64,000 nt of DNA from Roseovarius tolerans (lineage in GTDB: Bacteria > Pseudomonadota > Alphaproteobacteria > Rhodobacterales > Rhodobacteraceae): the NCBI RefSeq assembly GCF_900109855.1, contig NZ_FOBO01000017.1:1-64000 (forward strand), in the 5' to 3' direction. A program made the position numbers and the translations under genes. Under the pieces are notes generated by a model, which was not told the DNA's origin, did not search any database, and saw only the letters and a list, made by a program, of their open reading frames with translations. Positions 17,766 through 28,259 of the stretch are shown here, in pieces. The stretch's first letter is position 1. Each line of letters begins with the position of its first letter.

Positions 17766-19304
17766 TCAGCGGCGCAGACGTCCCCGGATTTCCTGTAGGC
17801 GGAATGCCCCCAGTGCCTGCCCGAACAGACCGTAGGACAGAATGCCGGCGGTGATCAGCAGCAAAAGCGCCAGCCAACGCCATCCGGCTGCAGCAAAAAG
17901 GGGCCCGAGCACGGCACCTGCGCCCCAGACTGCGACCCCCATCAAGGCCGAGGCCAATACGATCCGCCACAGCCGCCGCCGGAATTGCAGATCAAAGCGC
18001 GCAACCTCCCCAAAGCTCCGCCCGCCGATTGCCAGTTGCCAGACCATGACCCAGGCCGCGACTGTGGTTGCCAGAGCCGCGGCAATCCAGCCCATCACGA
18101 CCGAGAGGCCGACAGCGAGCGCCGCGTTGACGACCATTGCCACGACCGCATAGCGAAACGGGCTTTTGGTGTCTTCGCGTGCGAAGAACACTGGTTGCAG
18201 GATCTTTTGCAGCACAAACGCAGGTAGCCCGAGGCCATAGATCGCCACTGCGATCGCCGTGGCCGCGCTGTCATCGGCGCCAAACGCCCCACGCTCGAAC
18301 AGCACCGTTACAAGTGGCAGCGGGATGACGACAAGGGCGACAGCGCATGGCACAGTCAGCGCGAGCGCCACCTCGCCCGCCCGCGACAGCGCGTAGCGCG
18401 CGCCGGTATCGTCCCCGGCCTTGAGCCGCCGGGACAGGTCAGGCAGCAGGACGATGCCAACCGCTATCCCGACAACTCCGAGAGGCAGCTGGTAGAGGCG
18501 GTCAGCGGAATAGAGCCAGCTTACCGCCTTGTCATAGTTCGAGGCGACAAGCTGCCCGACGACCAGATTGATCTGCACCACCCCACCGGCGAGGGCTGCC
18601 GGCACCGCGATGCGCACCAGTTGCGCCATCTCGGGTGTCCAGCGCGGACGCACCGGGCGGATGCGCAGACCGGCGCGGTTGGCGGCATGCCAGACCAGAG
18701 CCAGTTGAGCGATACCTGCAAATGGAATCGTCCAGACCAGAGCATTGGCGACCCCGCCCCCGAAAAATGCGGTGGCCCCCATGGCGGCGATGAGCATCAC
18801 GTTGAGTAGAACAGGCGCCGCTGCCGCCGCCGAAAAGCGCCCGGCGGCATTCAGCATCCCGGAAAAGAGCGCCGCCATTGAAATGAAAAGGATGTAGGGA
18901 AAAACGATGCGCCCGTATTCGATTGTGATCCCGAAACGCGCGTCTCCGGCAAAGCCCTCGGCGGTGGCCCAGACCAGCGCGGGCATGAACACCATTGCCA
19001 GGCCGGTCAGTGCCAAAAGGACAAGCCCCAGTCCGGACAGCGCGAGCGAGGCAAAGCCCAACGGGTTCTCGTCGGCTTCCAGCCGCTTGGAGAACATCGG
19101 CACGAAGGCGGCGTTGAACGCGCCCTCCGCAAAGAAGCGACGGAACATGTTGGGCAGGCGGAACGCGGCGACAAAGGCGTCCATCAAGACGCCCGGCCCC
19201 AGAAAACTGGCAATCATCACGTCGCGGACAAAGCCCAGAATGCGGCTTATCATGGTCCAGCCGCCGACGGTAAGGATGCCGGAAAGCAGACGGACGGGTT
19301 TCAT
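17766..19304 (-). CDS. murJ: Lipid II flippase MurJ
   Basis: 512 aa, about 14 hydrophobic segments. It moves lipid II across the inner membrane for peptidoglycan synthesis. The N-terminus GGWTMISRILGFVRDVMIAS and AFRLPNMFRRFFAEGAFNAAF are hallmark MVF/MurJ motifs; central Arg-containing helices are present. Convergent with infB. The ATG at 19304 gives the family N-terminus exactly. Confidence 0.95.
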   Translation of the reverse strand: MKPVRLLSGILTVGGWTMISRILGFVRDVMIASFLGPGVLMDAFVAAFRLPNMFRRFFAEGAFNAAFVPMFSKRLEADENPLGFASLALSGLGLVLLALTGLAMVFMPALVWATAEGFAGDARFGITIEYGRIVFPYILFISMAALFSGMLNAAGRFSAAAAAPVLLNVMLIAAMGATAFFGGGVANALVWTIPFAGIAQLALVWHAANRAGLRIRPVRPRWTPEMAQLVRIAVPAALAGGVVQINLVVGQLVASNYDKAVSWLYSADRLYQLPLGVVGIAVGIVLLPDLSRRLKAGDDTGARYALSRAGEVALALTVPCAVALVVIPLPLVTVLFERGAFGADDSAATAIAVAIYGLGLPAFVLQKILQPVFFAREDTKSPFRYAVVAMVVNAALAVGLSVVMGWIAAALATTVAAWVMVWQLAIGGRSFGEVARFDLQFRRRLWRIVLASALMGVAVWGAGAVLGPLFAAAGWRWLALLLLITAGILSYGLFGQALGAFRLQEIRGRLRR

Positions 19305-19367
19305 GGGCGGTGCTCCGGACTGGGCAATGCGGCAGGCTTAACCGATTGGTGGTAAGGGGGAAAGAGG

Positions 19368-19808
19368 CTAGCCCGGCAACAGCGGAATCATCGTGCCCGT
19401 GAGAAGGGCCACGTGTGTCTCTTGCCCGTCTTCAACCGCATGCACATCCGCCTGCACGATCACCAGACGACGTCCCGGCTTGATCACGCGGCCCCGCGCG
19501 ATCAGGCGCTCGCCCCGTGCTGGCGCAAGCAGGTTGATCTTCATTTCGGTGGTCAGAACCTCGGATCCTTCGGGCATGACGCCAAGCGCGGCATAACCCG
19601 CCGCACTGTCACCGATGGCAAAGGTCAGTCCTGCATGGGCATAGCCGTGCTGTTGCAGGCTGCCTGGCAGAATCGGGGCTTCGATTAGGGCATGACCCGG
19701 CAGCACGGCGATCAGTTTCGCGCCGAGCGTTGCCATCATCGCCTGTGCATCAAAGCTTCGATGAATGGCCGCTTCTATGTCAGGGGATAATTTCTGATCA
19801 ATTCCCAT
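19368..19808 (-). CDS. PaaI-type thioesterase (hotdog fold)
   Basis: 146 aa. The hotdog core shows LPGSLQQHGYAHAGLTFAIGDSAAGYAAL, shown in part, with the conserved HGG-like position here as HAG and the Asp of GDSAAGYA, and TTEMKINLLAPARGERLIARG. It likely hydrolyses acyl- or phenylacyl-CoA; substrate unknown. 63 bp upstream of murJ in the same direction, but no obvious functional link. Confidence 0.82.
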   Translation of the reverse strand: MGIDQKLSPDIEAAIHRSFDAQAMMATLGAKLIAVLPGHALIEAPILPGSLQQHGYAHAGLTFAIGDSAAGYAALGVMPEGSEVLTTEMKINLLAPARGERLIARGRVIKPGRRLVIVQADVHAVEDGQETHVALLTGTMIPLLPG

Positions 19809-19952
19809 TGCCCATCTTTCGTTTCAGATGTCACGATATTGTGGTCAAGCAATCGTGTGAATGCTTGGATTTGGATTTCGTCGCTGATAAATGCACGTTT
19901 AGCGATAAATGGTAAGGGTCTTGGTTTGAAGTGGTCTGAGTTCAGACAGCAT

Positions 19953-20738
19953 ATGTCAGAGACCTGGGCCGGGTTGGTCTCTCCGTTGACGCTGTCGATA
20001 TTGACAACGGCCTGCGTCATTGCGGTGGTCGCCGGGCCGTTCGGCACCTACGACACGATGATGTGGCCGACGCGTCTTGCCTATTGGGGGCTCGTGATCG
20101 GGCTTGGAATTCTGATTGGCGGTTTCGTTCGGGCAATCAAGAAAACGGTTTGTCATTCGAGTCACCCGGCGATTTTCGACATCGGGGCCAGTGTGATGAC
20201 CAGCGCGGCTCTCGCCCCCGTCATCTGGTTTCTTCGAGGCGCGTTCGACCCTGTCCTGTCGCACACGGATCTCAATATCGTCAGTATCGGTTTCAATACC
20301 CTGCTGATCGTTGCCGGTATTTTCGTGCTGCGTCGCCAGATCGGGGCGGAGCAACCGACCAGCTATTGGCGGCGGACCCGTTTGTCAGATGTGCCGGTGA
20401 CCCGGTTGCATCGACGCATGTCCGACTGGCCCGATTCCGAAATCATGCGCCTGTCGGCCAATGATCATTTCGTTGATGTGGCGACGCCGCATGGCGTCGA
20501 GACACTCCGCCTCCGGCTAAGCGACGCGATTGCGGAGATGGAGCCGATCGAAGGGGTCTGCACACATCGCTCGCATTGGGTCGCGCTGCGGGCAATCGAC
20601 CGGAGCGAGCGCGATGCAGGAAAGATCTATGTGGTGCTGCGCAATGGGGATCGTGTTCCTGTCAGCCGCAAGTACCGCGTGAGGCTGGAGGGTGTCGGTC
20701 TTCTGGAACGTCAGGACGGGGCAGGTCAAGGCGGATAA
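19953..20738 (+). CDS. Membrane-anchored LytTR-domain transcription regulator
   Basis: About 261 aa. Four hydrophobic segments fill roughly residues 8-150 (LSILTTACVIAVVAG, LAYWGLVIGLGILIGGF, ALAPVIWFL, IGFNTLLIVAGIFVL). The C-terminal ~95 residues are a LytTR DNA-binding domain (IMRLSANDHFVDVATPHGVE, IEGVCTHRSHWVAL, and VPVSRKYRVRLE). It presumably senses something in or at the membrane and binds DNA directly. The start is uncertain: ATG 19953 is used here, but a TTG at 19926 behind AAGGGT is possible; the bases further upstream are AT-rich and look like promoter. Confidence 0.75.
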   Translation: MSETWAGLVSPLTLSILTTACVIAVVAGPFGTYDTMMWPTRLAYWGLVIGLGILIGGFVRAIKKTVCHSSHPAIFDIGASVMTSAALAPVIWFLRGAFDPVLSHTDLNIVSIGFNTLLIVAGIFVLRRQIGAEQPTSYWRRTRLSDVPVTRLHRRMSDWPDSEIMRLSANDHFVDVATPHGVETLRLRLSDAIAEMEPIEGVCTHRSHWVALRAIDRSERDAGKIYVVLRNGDRVPVSRKYRVRLEGVGLLERQDGAGQGG

Positions 20739-20856
20739 CCGGCTTGCGGCTTCGGTGACTGCGATGCGCCTCAGTGGATCAGGCGCCGTGCCGGTTTTCA
20801 ACCGGGGGTTTCGCATTTGGCCTTGCGAGGTCATGGCGTGCTGTTAATCTCGAGAC

Positions 20857-21032
20857 ATCATGGTGCCGCCCCTGAGGCGGAGAATTGGGAAGCCGGTGAA
20901 AGACCGGCGCTGCCCCCGCAACGGTAAGGGAGGGCATCACGGCAATACGCCACTGAGCCGCGCAATGGCTTGGGAAGGTGCCGTGCTGCATGGGTTGATC
21001 GCCCGCCACTCAAGCCCGGAAACCAGCCATGG
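20857..21032 (+). promoter_or_regulatory. Cobalamin riboswitch
   Basis: The aptamer core is plain: GAAGCCGGTGAAAGACCGGC, CTGCCCCCGCAACGGTAAG, GGGAGGG, GCCACTG, TGGGAAGG and the B12 box AGCCCGGAAACCAGCC, in the standard order. The outer stem can form between CATGG at the 5' side and CCATG at the 3' end. A coenzyme B12-type ligand is expected to switch off the gene downstream, whose start is about 110 bp away. Confidence 0.93.
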
Positions 21033-21106
21033 TAAACGTCGAATCGCGGGGGGCGATGCGGGCGTGTGCGCCCTGCGCCGCGACCCTCAGCCTGCTCTTC
21101 GCCCCA

Positions 21107-21131
21107 TCCGGCCCGGGGTGTGGCCGGGGAG
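21107..21131 (+). promoter_or_regulatory. Candidate riboswitch expression platform overlapping a ribosome binding site
   Basis: The hairpin CCGGCC-(8 nt)-GGCCGG ends within GGGGAG, the Shine-Dalgarno of the ATG at 21140. No T-run follows, so control is probably at translation rather than termination. A second hairpin (GGGCG TGTG CGCCC) lies at about 21059-21073. Confidence 0.5.
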
Positions 21132-21139
21132 AAGAAGCC

Positions 21140-21409
21140 ATGACTGTGACACGTATCATCGACGCCCTCGAAGAAAGCCCTGCAGCAGGGGCACAGGCTT
21201 GCGCGGCCGGGCGACTGGGTTTTCTGGAATGGGTTTTCGACACGCCGGGGCCGGTGACCGCGCAGATGGCCCGTGAGGCGCTTGCCGAACCAGCGGCGCA
21301 GGCCCCCAAGAGCGCGGCTGCCCGGGCCTTTGTGGGGTTTCTCGAAGAGGCCTGCGCCTCTATCGGGGCGCGGCCCGCGCGCCGCAGGCGCGGACAGTTG
21401 GTCCACTGA
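21140..21409 (+). CDS. Unrecognised 89-aa protein downstream of a cobalamin riboswitch
   Basis: 89 aa, cytoplasmic-looking: no signal peptide, no membrane segment and no His-rich metal motif such as CbtB has. The N-terminal 65 residues look helical (MTVTRIIDALEESPAAGAQA, GRLGFLEWVFDTPGPVTAQM, ARAFVGFLEEACASIG), and the tail is basic (RPARRRRGQLVH). It has two Cys (in AQACAAG and EEACAS). The ATG at 21140 has GGGGAG nine bases upstream; an earlier in-frame ATG at 21029 lies inside the riboswitch outer stem and is not credible. It is the only gene the riboswitch can control, because the next gene is convergent. I do not recognise the family; a role in B12-dependent metabolism is inferred from the switch alone. 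Confidence 0.7.
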   Translation: MTVTRIIDALEESPAAGAQACAAGRLGFLEWVFDTPGPVTAQMAREALAEPAAQAPKSAAARAFVGFLEEACASIGARPARRRRGQLVH

Positions 21410-21415
21410 TCGCCG

Positions 21416-22726
21416 TCAGTGGATGATCTCTTCCTCACGCACGAACATGTTGTCCCAAGCCCGGTCGATGAGGTCGGGTGACATCTGGTAGGGGATGCCC
21501 TCGAATTCGCAGATGGCGATCATCTGGTCGATCAGGAAGATCGGCTGATAGTTGGCATAGACGTTGTCGATCGTCGGGTATTTTTCCTTGATCAGGTGGA
21601 TGAGCGCCTCTTCGTCGAGGGGTATGCCCTTCTTGCGCGCCACCATGGCGAAGATCTTGAGGAAATCCGATTGGCAGGGGCCGTCGATCTTGATCTTGTA
21701 GAAAATCCGGCGCAGTGCGGCCTTGTCGAAGATCTTGTTGGGGTGGAAGTTGGTCGAGAAGATCACCAGCGTGTCGAACGGCACCTCGAATTTCTCGCCC
21801 GATTGAAGGGCAAGAATGTCCTTGGATTCTTCCAGTGGAACGATCCAGCGGTTGACCAGTGCCTGCGGCGGTTCCGCCTGACGGCCAAGGTCGTCAACGA
21901 TGAAGATGCCGCCGGTCGATTTGAGCTGAAGCGGGGCCTGATAGGTGCGCGCGGTCGGGTTGTAGACCAGATCGAGCATCGACAGGCTGAGTTCGCCACC
22001 GGTGATCACCGTGGGCCGTTCGCAGCGCACATAGCGTGTATCAAAGGTGCGTTTGCGGCGCAGCGAGTTGGGGTCGTCCACCTCGACCTCGGCCTTGGAA
22101 TGTACGATCGGGTCATAGACGGTGATGACCTGGCCGGAATATTCGATTGCCCTAGGTACGTAGATCTTGTCCCCCATGGCGTCACGGATACCGTTCGAGA
22201 TCGAGGATTTACCGTTGCCCGGCGGACCATACATCAGCACCGAGCGCCCGGCGCTCACGGCCGGCCCGAGATGGTCGAGCAGGGATTCGGGCAGGATCAG
22301 ATGCCCCATGGCATTGGTCAGCTGTTCGCGGGTGATCTGGATATTGCGGATCGACTGGCGCTTTACCTGCTCACGGTAGACAGCAAGCGGGACGGGCATT
22401 GCGCCGAAATATTCCGACTGGCTTAGAGCATCGAGCGCGCGGGATTTGCCCGCGTCGGTCAGCTGATAGCCCATCTCGCCGCCGGAAGTGGCGTTGAGTG
22501 TGCCGGTCGCCTCGAGCAGGCGCTGCGTGCGTGCCATGTCCACCAGTTCCTGCGTGACCGCGCGCGGTAGGCAGATCGCTTCGGCCAGCTCGCTGACCAT
22601 GTCGAGGTTCTTGCGGAACATCGTCTTGAGAAGAATGTCGCGCATCATCACGACAGGAATTTGCATGTCCTCGATGCTGGTTGGTGGCGGTGGGGGCTGC
22701 ACGCCCGCGGAGACTTGCATGTTCAT
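21416..22726 (-). CDS. AAA ATPase at the end of the Tad pilus locus
   Basis: 436 aa. Walker A is VLMYGPPGNGKSSIS and Walker B GGIFIVDDLGRQ; an arginine-rich sensor region follows (KAALRRIFYKIKIDG). It resembles the ATPases with a winged-helix-like N-terminal region (about 40-120) that accompany pilus and type II/IV loci in alphaproteobacteria. Its exact task is not known; a remodelling role in pilus assembly is inferred from position. I use the Met at 22726 (MNMQVSAGVQPPPPP) rather than a longer frame. It lies 94 bp beyond cpaA, the last gene of the run on the minus strand. Confidence 0.8.
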   Translation of the reverse strand: MNMQVSAGVQPPPPPTSIEDMQIPVVMMRDILLKTMFRKNLDMVSELAEAICLPRAVTQELVDMARTQRLLEATGTLNATSGGEMGYQLTDAGKSRALDALSQSEYFGAMPVPLAVYREQVKRQSIRNIQITREQLTNAMGHLILPESLLDHLGPAVSAGRSVLMYGPPGNGKSSISNGIRDAMGDKIYVPRAIEYSGQVITVYDPIVHSKAEVEVDDPNSLRRKRTFDTRYVRCERPTVITGGELSLSMLDLVYNPTARTYQAPLQLKSTGGIFIVDDLGRQAEPPQALVNRWIVPLEESKDILALQSGEKFEVPFDTLVIFSTNFHPNKIFDKAALRRIFYKIKIDGPCQSDFLKIFAMVARKKGIPLDEEALIHLIKEKYPTIDNVYANYQPIFLIDQMIAICEFEGIPYQMSPDLIDRAWDNMFVREEEIIH

Positions 22727-22820
22727 GGTAATTGCCTGCCCTGCGTGGTCATCGACTCGCAAGAACCATGACCACCAATCGTGCAGAAATTAAGGAGAGC
22801 ATCGGGCAGATCGGGGGCGC

Positions 22821-23321
22821 TCAGCTTCCGTATGCGGCACCGAGCCCGAGATAGAGCGCAAGTGTCGGGCCAAGCGCCAGTCCCATCGGGAACTTCTTGG
22901 TCATCTGCCAGCTTACCCAGTCCGGCGTGATCCGGCGTAAAGGGCTATACATCGCGATCCGGTGCGTCGCGAAAGCGGCGATCAGGACCGCCGCGAAGAG
23001 CAGGCAGAGGAATGCCGCATCACCCAGCACGACAAAGGGGCTTGCGGCCGCGATGAACTTGGCATCCCCCGCCCCCATCACACCGATCACATTGGCCAGC
23101 ATCCCCACCACCAGCAGAACCGCGAGATGTGAAAAGCGCCAAGCATATTCCGGCAGGGGCAAGACCCAAAGACCAACCAGCACAAAGGTCGCCAGCAGCG
23201 CCAGAACCGCGATGTTGGGAATCTTCATGCTACGCATGTCGCTTAGGGCAACCCATGCGCAGATCGGCACGACAAATGGCAGGAACCAGAGCGCGGCGCG
23301 GGCGGTGATTTCGAGTGTCAT
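22821..23321 (-). CDS. cpaA: Prepilin peptidase (CpaA/TadV type)
   Basis: 166 aa, about five membrane segments, short TadV-type type IV prepilin peptidase without the methylase domain. The two catalytic aspartates are visible in LSDMRSMKIPN and in the GAGD motif (GVMGAGDAKFIAA). It cleaves the leader of the Flp pilin at the cytoplasmic side of the inner membrane. It starts 8 bp after the TPR gene. Confidence 0.92.
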   Translation of the reverse strand: MTLEITARAALWFLPFVVPICAWVALSDMRSMKIPNIAVLALLATFVLVGLWVLPLPEYAWRFSHLAVLLVVGMLANVIGVMGAGDAKFIAAASPFVVLGDAAFLCLLFAAVLIAAFATHRIAMYSPLRRITPDWVSWQMTKKFPMGLALGPTLALYLGLGAAYGS

Positions 23322-23329
23322 GGCGTCTG

Positions 23330-24184
23330 TCAGCCGGCCTTGTTCTCAAGCGCCCGCAGGCTGCGCACCGCTTCCTCGAAATGCTGTGGATGGGTTTCGA
23401 CCGCGTCCTTCAACAGGCCCTGTCCAATGGTGGTGTCACCTTGTTTCACTGCGGACAAACCGAGCGTATAGAGCAGCTGTGCGCGTTCCACCTGCGTGAC
23501 GGGCAGGACGGGCAGGGCATAGTTGCGCTGCGCCCCGCGTGCCAGAACGAGATTGTTCTTTGCAGTGAACAGCGACGGATCCTGGCGTACGGCGTCGGTA
23601 AAGAGTCGCTCGGCCCCTTCGAAATCCCCGCGCGAGAGCTTGGAATATCCCCAGTTGTTCATCACATTGGCGGGCTGTGTCGTCAGCCCGACGGCCGTCT
23701 CATAGAAACTGTCGGCCTTTTTCCAATCCTTCTCGCTATCGGCGATCATCGCTTCGAGGCGGTAGCGTTTGAATGTCTCGTGGGTTGGCGGAACACCGTC
23801 GAGCACGTCGCCCGCGCGCTCCCATTCGTTGTTGCGGATCAGCGCATCGGCATGGTTCACGTGATCGGCATGGGTCGCGTCTTTGTGCTTGGTCACGTTG
23901 GCCCATGCGGCAACGGCTTCGGTGTTGCGTTTCGCCCGGACGAGCGAGCTGGCAAGACCGCGCTGCAGGTCAAGCCGGTCAGGCTTTTCGCCAACCGCGC
24001 GCTGGAAATAGGATACCGCCTCATTTGGGTCAGAGGCTGTCAGCATCACATCGTTGAGATTGGTTTCATCAATGACGTTGATGTCCTGAAAGGCGCGATC
24101 AACCTCGTTGCCAGCGGTTTGCTCACATGCAGACAGGGCGAATGCCCCTGCTGCACACAGGGAAATCAGGATAGGGTGGCGCAT
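23330..24184 (-). CDS. TPR-repeat lipoprotein of the Tad locus
   Basis: 284 aa. Signal sequence with lipobox LSAC (Cys20). The rest is tetratricopeptide repeats (AVSYFQRAVGEKPDRLDLQ, WGYSKLSRGDFEGAERLFTD, LGLSAVKQGDTTIGQGLL). A second TadD-like pilotin/assembly protein besides the next gene upstream; the probable place of action is the outer membrane, facing the periplasm. 29 bp after the tadD stop. Confidence 0.85.
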   Translation of the reverse strand: MRHPILISLCAAGAFALSACEQTAGNEVDRAFQDINVIDETNLNDVMLTASDPNEAVSYFQRAVGEKPDRLDLQRGLASSLVRAKRNTEAVAAWANVTKHKDATHADHVNHADALIRNNEWERAGDVLDGVPPTHETFKRYRLEAMIADSEKDWKKADSFYETAVGLTTQPANVMNNWGYSKLSRGDFEGAERLFTDAVRQDPSLFTAKNNLVLARGAQRNYALPVLPVTQVERAQLLYTLGLSAVKQGDTTIGQGLLKDAVETHPQHFEEAVRSLRALENKAG

Positions 24185-24213
24185 TTTTGCGTCCTTTTAC
24201 TGCCTCGGCCTCG

Positions 24214-24774
24214 TCATGGTATCTTGCGGATCAGGTATTCGCTGCTGCCCCGCCGTACCACTTTATAGTCTTGTTCTCCGTCAGCACCATACTCGGAATT
24301 TTCCGATTTTGCGAGTGCCAAACGCAAATTGTCGCGAATTTCGTCGCTTTCGCCATCATCGAGCGCATAGGCCCGCCTCAGAATCTGTTCAGCCTCGGGA
24401 TAATTACCCTGTTCGACAAGAACGACGCCCAGGTTATTCCAGGTCTCCGGTGTTGCATCGTCGCCCTCGATCGCGCGCCGCAAGAGGCGTTCTGCGCTGC
24501 CAAGCCGCCCGAGGGCAAGATTGGCGCTGCCTAGGCCGGCCAGGACATCCGCTGTCATGCCTTGGTCCAGAGCGGCGCGGCTATAGGCCTTTTGCGCCAA
24601 TTCAAATTCGCCCGCATCCATCAATCGATGCCCAACGAGAAGGCCGTCGACGCCTGTTACGCCGGGTGCGGGGCCAGGGGCGAAGGGGCCATTATCCGGC
24701 TGCTGACCCAGACATCCGGCAAGGAAGAGACAGGTGAGCAGAACAAGCGCCGCTTTCGGGCTGGCCTGTCGCAT
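24214..24774 (-). CDS. tadD: TadD-type TPR lipoprotein
   Basis: 186 aa. Signal peptide MRQASPKAALVLLTCLFLAGC with lipobox LAGC; then TPR units (AQKAYSRAALDQGMTADVLA, ETWNNLGVVLVEQGNYPEAE, QILRRAYALDD). TadD-like proteins support secretin assembly in Flp pilus systems. The Met at 24774 is chosen since it starts the signal peptide directly; the longer frame adds a basic extension. Between tadC and a second TPR lipoprotein gene. Confidence 0.85.
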   Translation of the reverse strand: MRQASPKAALVLLTCLFLAGCLGQQPDNGPFAPGPAPGVTGVDGLLVGHRLMDAGEFELAQKAYSRAALDQGMTADVLAGLGSANLALGRLGSAERLLRRAIEGDDATPETWNNLGVVLVEQGNYPEAEQILRRAYALDDGESDEIRDNLRLALAKSENSEYGADGEQDYKVVRRGSSEYLIRKIP

Positions 24775-24836
24775 TTTCGCGCGGAAAGCCCGTTGCTGCC
24801 CTCTCCGAAAATGCCCTGTCATGTCGCCCCGTTTTG

Positions 24837-25820
24837 TTATCTCTCGGCCATCGCGAACAGTTCCATGATCCCGAGCGCGGATGGACCGACCAGAATGATC
24901 AGCAATGGTGGCACTGTAAGCATCATTGTCGCCAATGTCATCTTGGTCGGCAGTTTGTTGGCCTTTTCCTCGGCGCGCATGACGCGTTTGTCACGCATCT
25001 CGGCTGCATAGACGCGCAGCGCCTCGCCGATCGATGTGCCGAAGGTCTGCGACTGGATCAGAACGGTGACAAAGCTCGAGATATCCTGCACGCCGCAGCG
25101 CTCGCCCATCTCGTTGAGGACCGATGCCTTGTCCCGGCCTGCCTTGATCTGCAAGGCCACGATCTCGTATTCCTCGGCCAAGGCGGGATAGGACGCCTGG
25201 ATTTCCTTCGAGACGCGGATGATTGCCTGATCGAGAGACTGCCCAGCCTCGATGCACACAAGCATCATGTCGAGACTGTCGGGAAAGCCGTCCTGAATTT
25301 CTTCCTGGCGCTGTTGCTGGCGTTTGGTCACCCAATATTTCGGCAGCATGTATCCCACGCCGCCGGGCCCGAGCACGTAGAGCACCATCTCTTTCGGTCC
25401 GGTGTCGTCGCCTGACACAAACACGAGGAAATAGATCAGCCCGAGCACGAGCAGCCCGAGGGCGAGCGTCAGTTGCACGAAGTGGAAGTAACGTACCGCG
25501 TCGCTATGCCGATAGCCTGCCTGCATGAGCGTGAGACGCATCGCGCTGAGTTCCTTGGCGTCCTGCGGTTCGAGGAACCCGGCATATTTGTCGAGCTTCT
25601 TGTTCTTTGCCCCGGCGCGCAGGCTGGCCTTGCCCAAATCTTGTGTTGCGCCTGCGGCGTTGCTCTTCTTGAGCTTCTCGAGCGGGTCCTGCCGCTGGTT
25701 GATCATCAAGGGAATGACGAGAAGCACCAGCATCAGCCCGAGCGCGCCAACGGCGATCATCGGGCCGAAGTCGCCAAACGTATCGGTCAGCATAGTGTTG
25801 ATTGTGGTCAGGAATTGCAT
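24837..25820 (-). CDS. tadC: Tad pilus inner-membrane platform protein TadC
   Basis: 327 aa of the GspF/TadC family. Membrane segments near 20-40, 115-150 and at the C-terminus (MTLATMMLTVPPLLIILVG); the cytoplasmic T2SSF domain has MLVCIEAGQSLDQAI and SFVTVLIQSQTFGTSIGEAL. With TadB it forms the platform driven by CpaF. Starts 10 bp after the tadB stop. Confidence 0.92.
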   Translation of the reverse strand: MQFLTTINTMLTDTFGDFGPMIAVGALGLMLVLLVIPLMINQRQDPLEKLKKSNAAGATQDLGKASLRAGAKNKKLDKYAGFLEPQDAKELSAMRLTLMQAGYRHSDAVRYFHFVQLTLALGLLVLGLIYFLVFVSGDDTGPKEMVLYVLGPGGVGYMLPKYWVTKRQQQRQEEIQDGFPDSLDMMLVCIEAGQSLDQAIIRVSKEIQASYPALAEEYEIVALQIKAGRDKASVLNEMGERCGVQDISSFVTVLIQSQTFGTSIGEALRVYAAEMRDKRVMRAEEKANKLPTKMTLATMMLTVPPLLIILVGPSALGIMELFAMAER

Positions 25821-25830
25821 TTTGGGCCCC

Positions 25831-26799
25831 TCAGACCTTGATGTTCACAAGTGCGCGCATGACGATCAGATTAAGCACAAGGAACGTGCCAACCACCAGA
25901 ACGGCGGGGATGAAGAACGGGTGAAGCATCGCCTCGTCATAGTAATCAGGCTTGAGCAGCTGGATGCCGATCAGTGCAATGATGGGAAACCCCGAGAGGA
26001 AGTTCCCCGACCACTTCGCCTCGGCGGTAATTGCCTTGACCCGGCGGAAGAGACGGAACCGGGCACGGATCACCTTGGCCAGACCGGCCAGGATCTCGGC
26101 GAGGTTGCCGCCCGATTGCTGCTGAATGGTCACCGCGACCGCGAGAAAGCGCACGTCCTGCATGTCGAGACGTTCTGCCATATCCTTGAGCGCCTCGCCC
26201 ATGTCCCGGCCATAGGTTGCCTCATCGGCGATGATGCCGAACTCGGTGGCGAGAGGATCGGACACCTCACTGGCCACGATGGCCACGGCAGACGAAAACG
26301 GATGCCCCACGCGCAGGCTTCGCACCATGAGTTCAATCGCATCGGGCAGCTGTTCTTCCAGGAGGGCCATACGCTTGCCGGCCTTCATGTTGATCCAGGT
26401 GAATATGCCGCCCACGCCCATGCCAATGGACACAAGAATACGCACCGGAAGTGCCGTGCCGGTCCCGATGGTCAGGCCAAGGAAGGCCAGAATGCTGACC
26501 CCAATCATCAGCAGGATCAGCTGTTTGGGGGTAAAGGCGATGGCCGCCTTCTGCGCCTTGTTCGACAGGATCGAGTATAGCGGAACCTTGCGCGCCTTGA
26601 GATGCTGTTGCATCTCCTTGCGCAATTTCTCCATGACCTCTTCGCGGTTACCGGTCTTGTCCAGCATTTCCAGACGCCGGTTGACCCGGTTGTTCAGGCT
26701 GATGGAGCGCCCGAAAACCGTGAGGTAGATACCTTCGACAAGGACGAGAACGCCGATGAAGATCAGGCCGTAAATGATTACTTCTGCATTGAGGGCCAT
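25831..26799 (-). CDS. tadB: Tad pilus inner-membrane platform protein TadB
   Basis: 322 aa, GspF family. N-terminal membrane segment (IYGLIFIGVLVLVEGIYL), a central pair, then the T2SSF domain (QLPDAIELMVRSLRVGHPF, ALKDMAERLDMQDVRFLAVA, QQSGGNLAEIL) and a C-terminal segment. Partner of TadC. Starts 5 bp after cpaF. Confidence 0.93.
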   Translation of the reverse strand: MALNAEVIIYGLIFIGVLVLVEGIYLTVFGRSISLNNRVNRRLEMLDKTGNREEVMEKLRKEMQQHLKARKVPLYSILSNKAQKAAIAFTPKQLILLMIGVSILAFLGLTIGTGTALPVRILVSIGMGVGGIFTWINMKAGKRMALLEEQLPDAIELMVRSLRVGHPFSSAVAIVASEVSDPLATEFGIIADEATYGRDMGEALKDMAERLDMQDVRFLAVAVTIQQQSGGNLAEILAGLAKVIRARFRLFRRVKAITAEAKWSGNFLSGFPIIALIGIQLLKPDYYDEAMLHPFFIPAVLVVGTFLVLNLIVMRALVNIKV

Positions 26800-26804
26800 C
26801 TGCG

Positions 26805-28244
<1,440 letters not shown>

Positions 28245-28259
28245 CGGCTCAGTCCTTTC

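Noticed and set aside
21029..21139. Earlier ATG at 21029 as start of the riboswitch-controlled gene
   Set aside because: It lies in the 3' strand of the aptamer outer stem and has no Shine-Dalgarno; the ATG at 21140 has one.
20858..21406. 182-codon minus-strand frame over the riboswitch and small gene
   Set aside because: It translates the reverse complement of conserved aptamer sequence, which is under RNA-structure selection and not coding.
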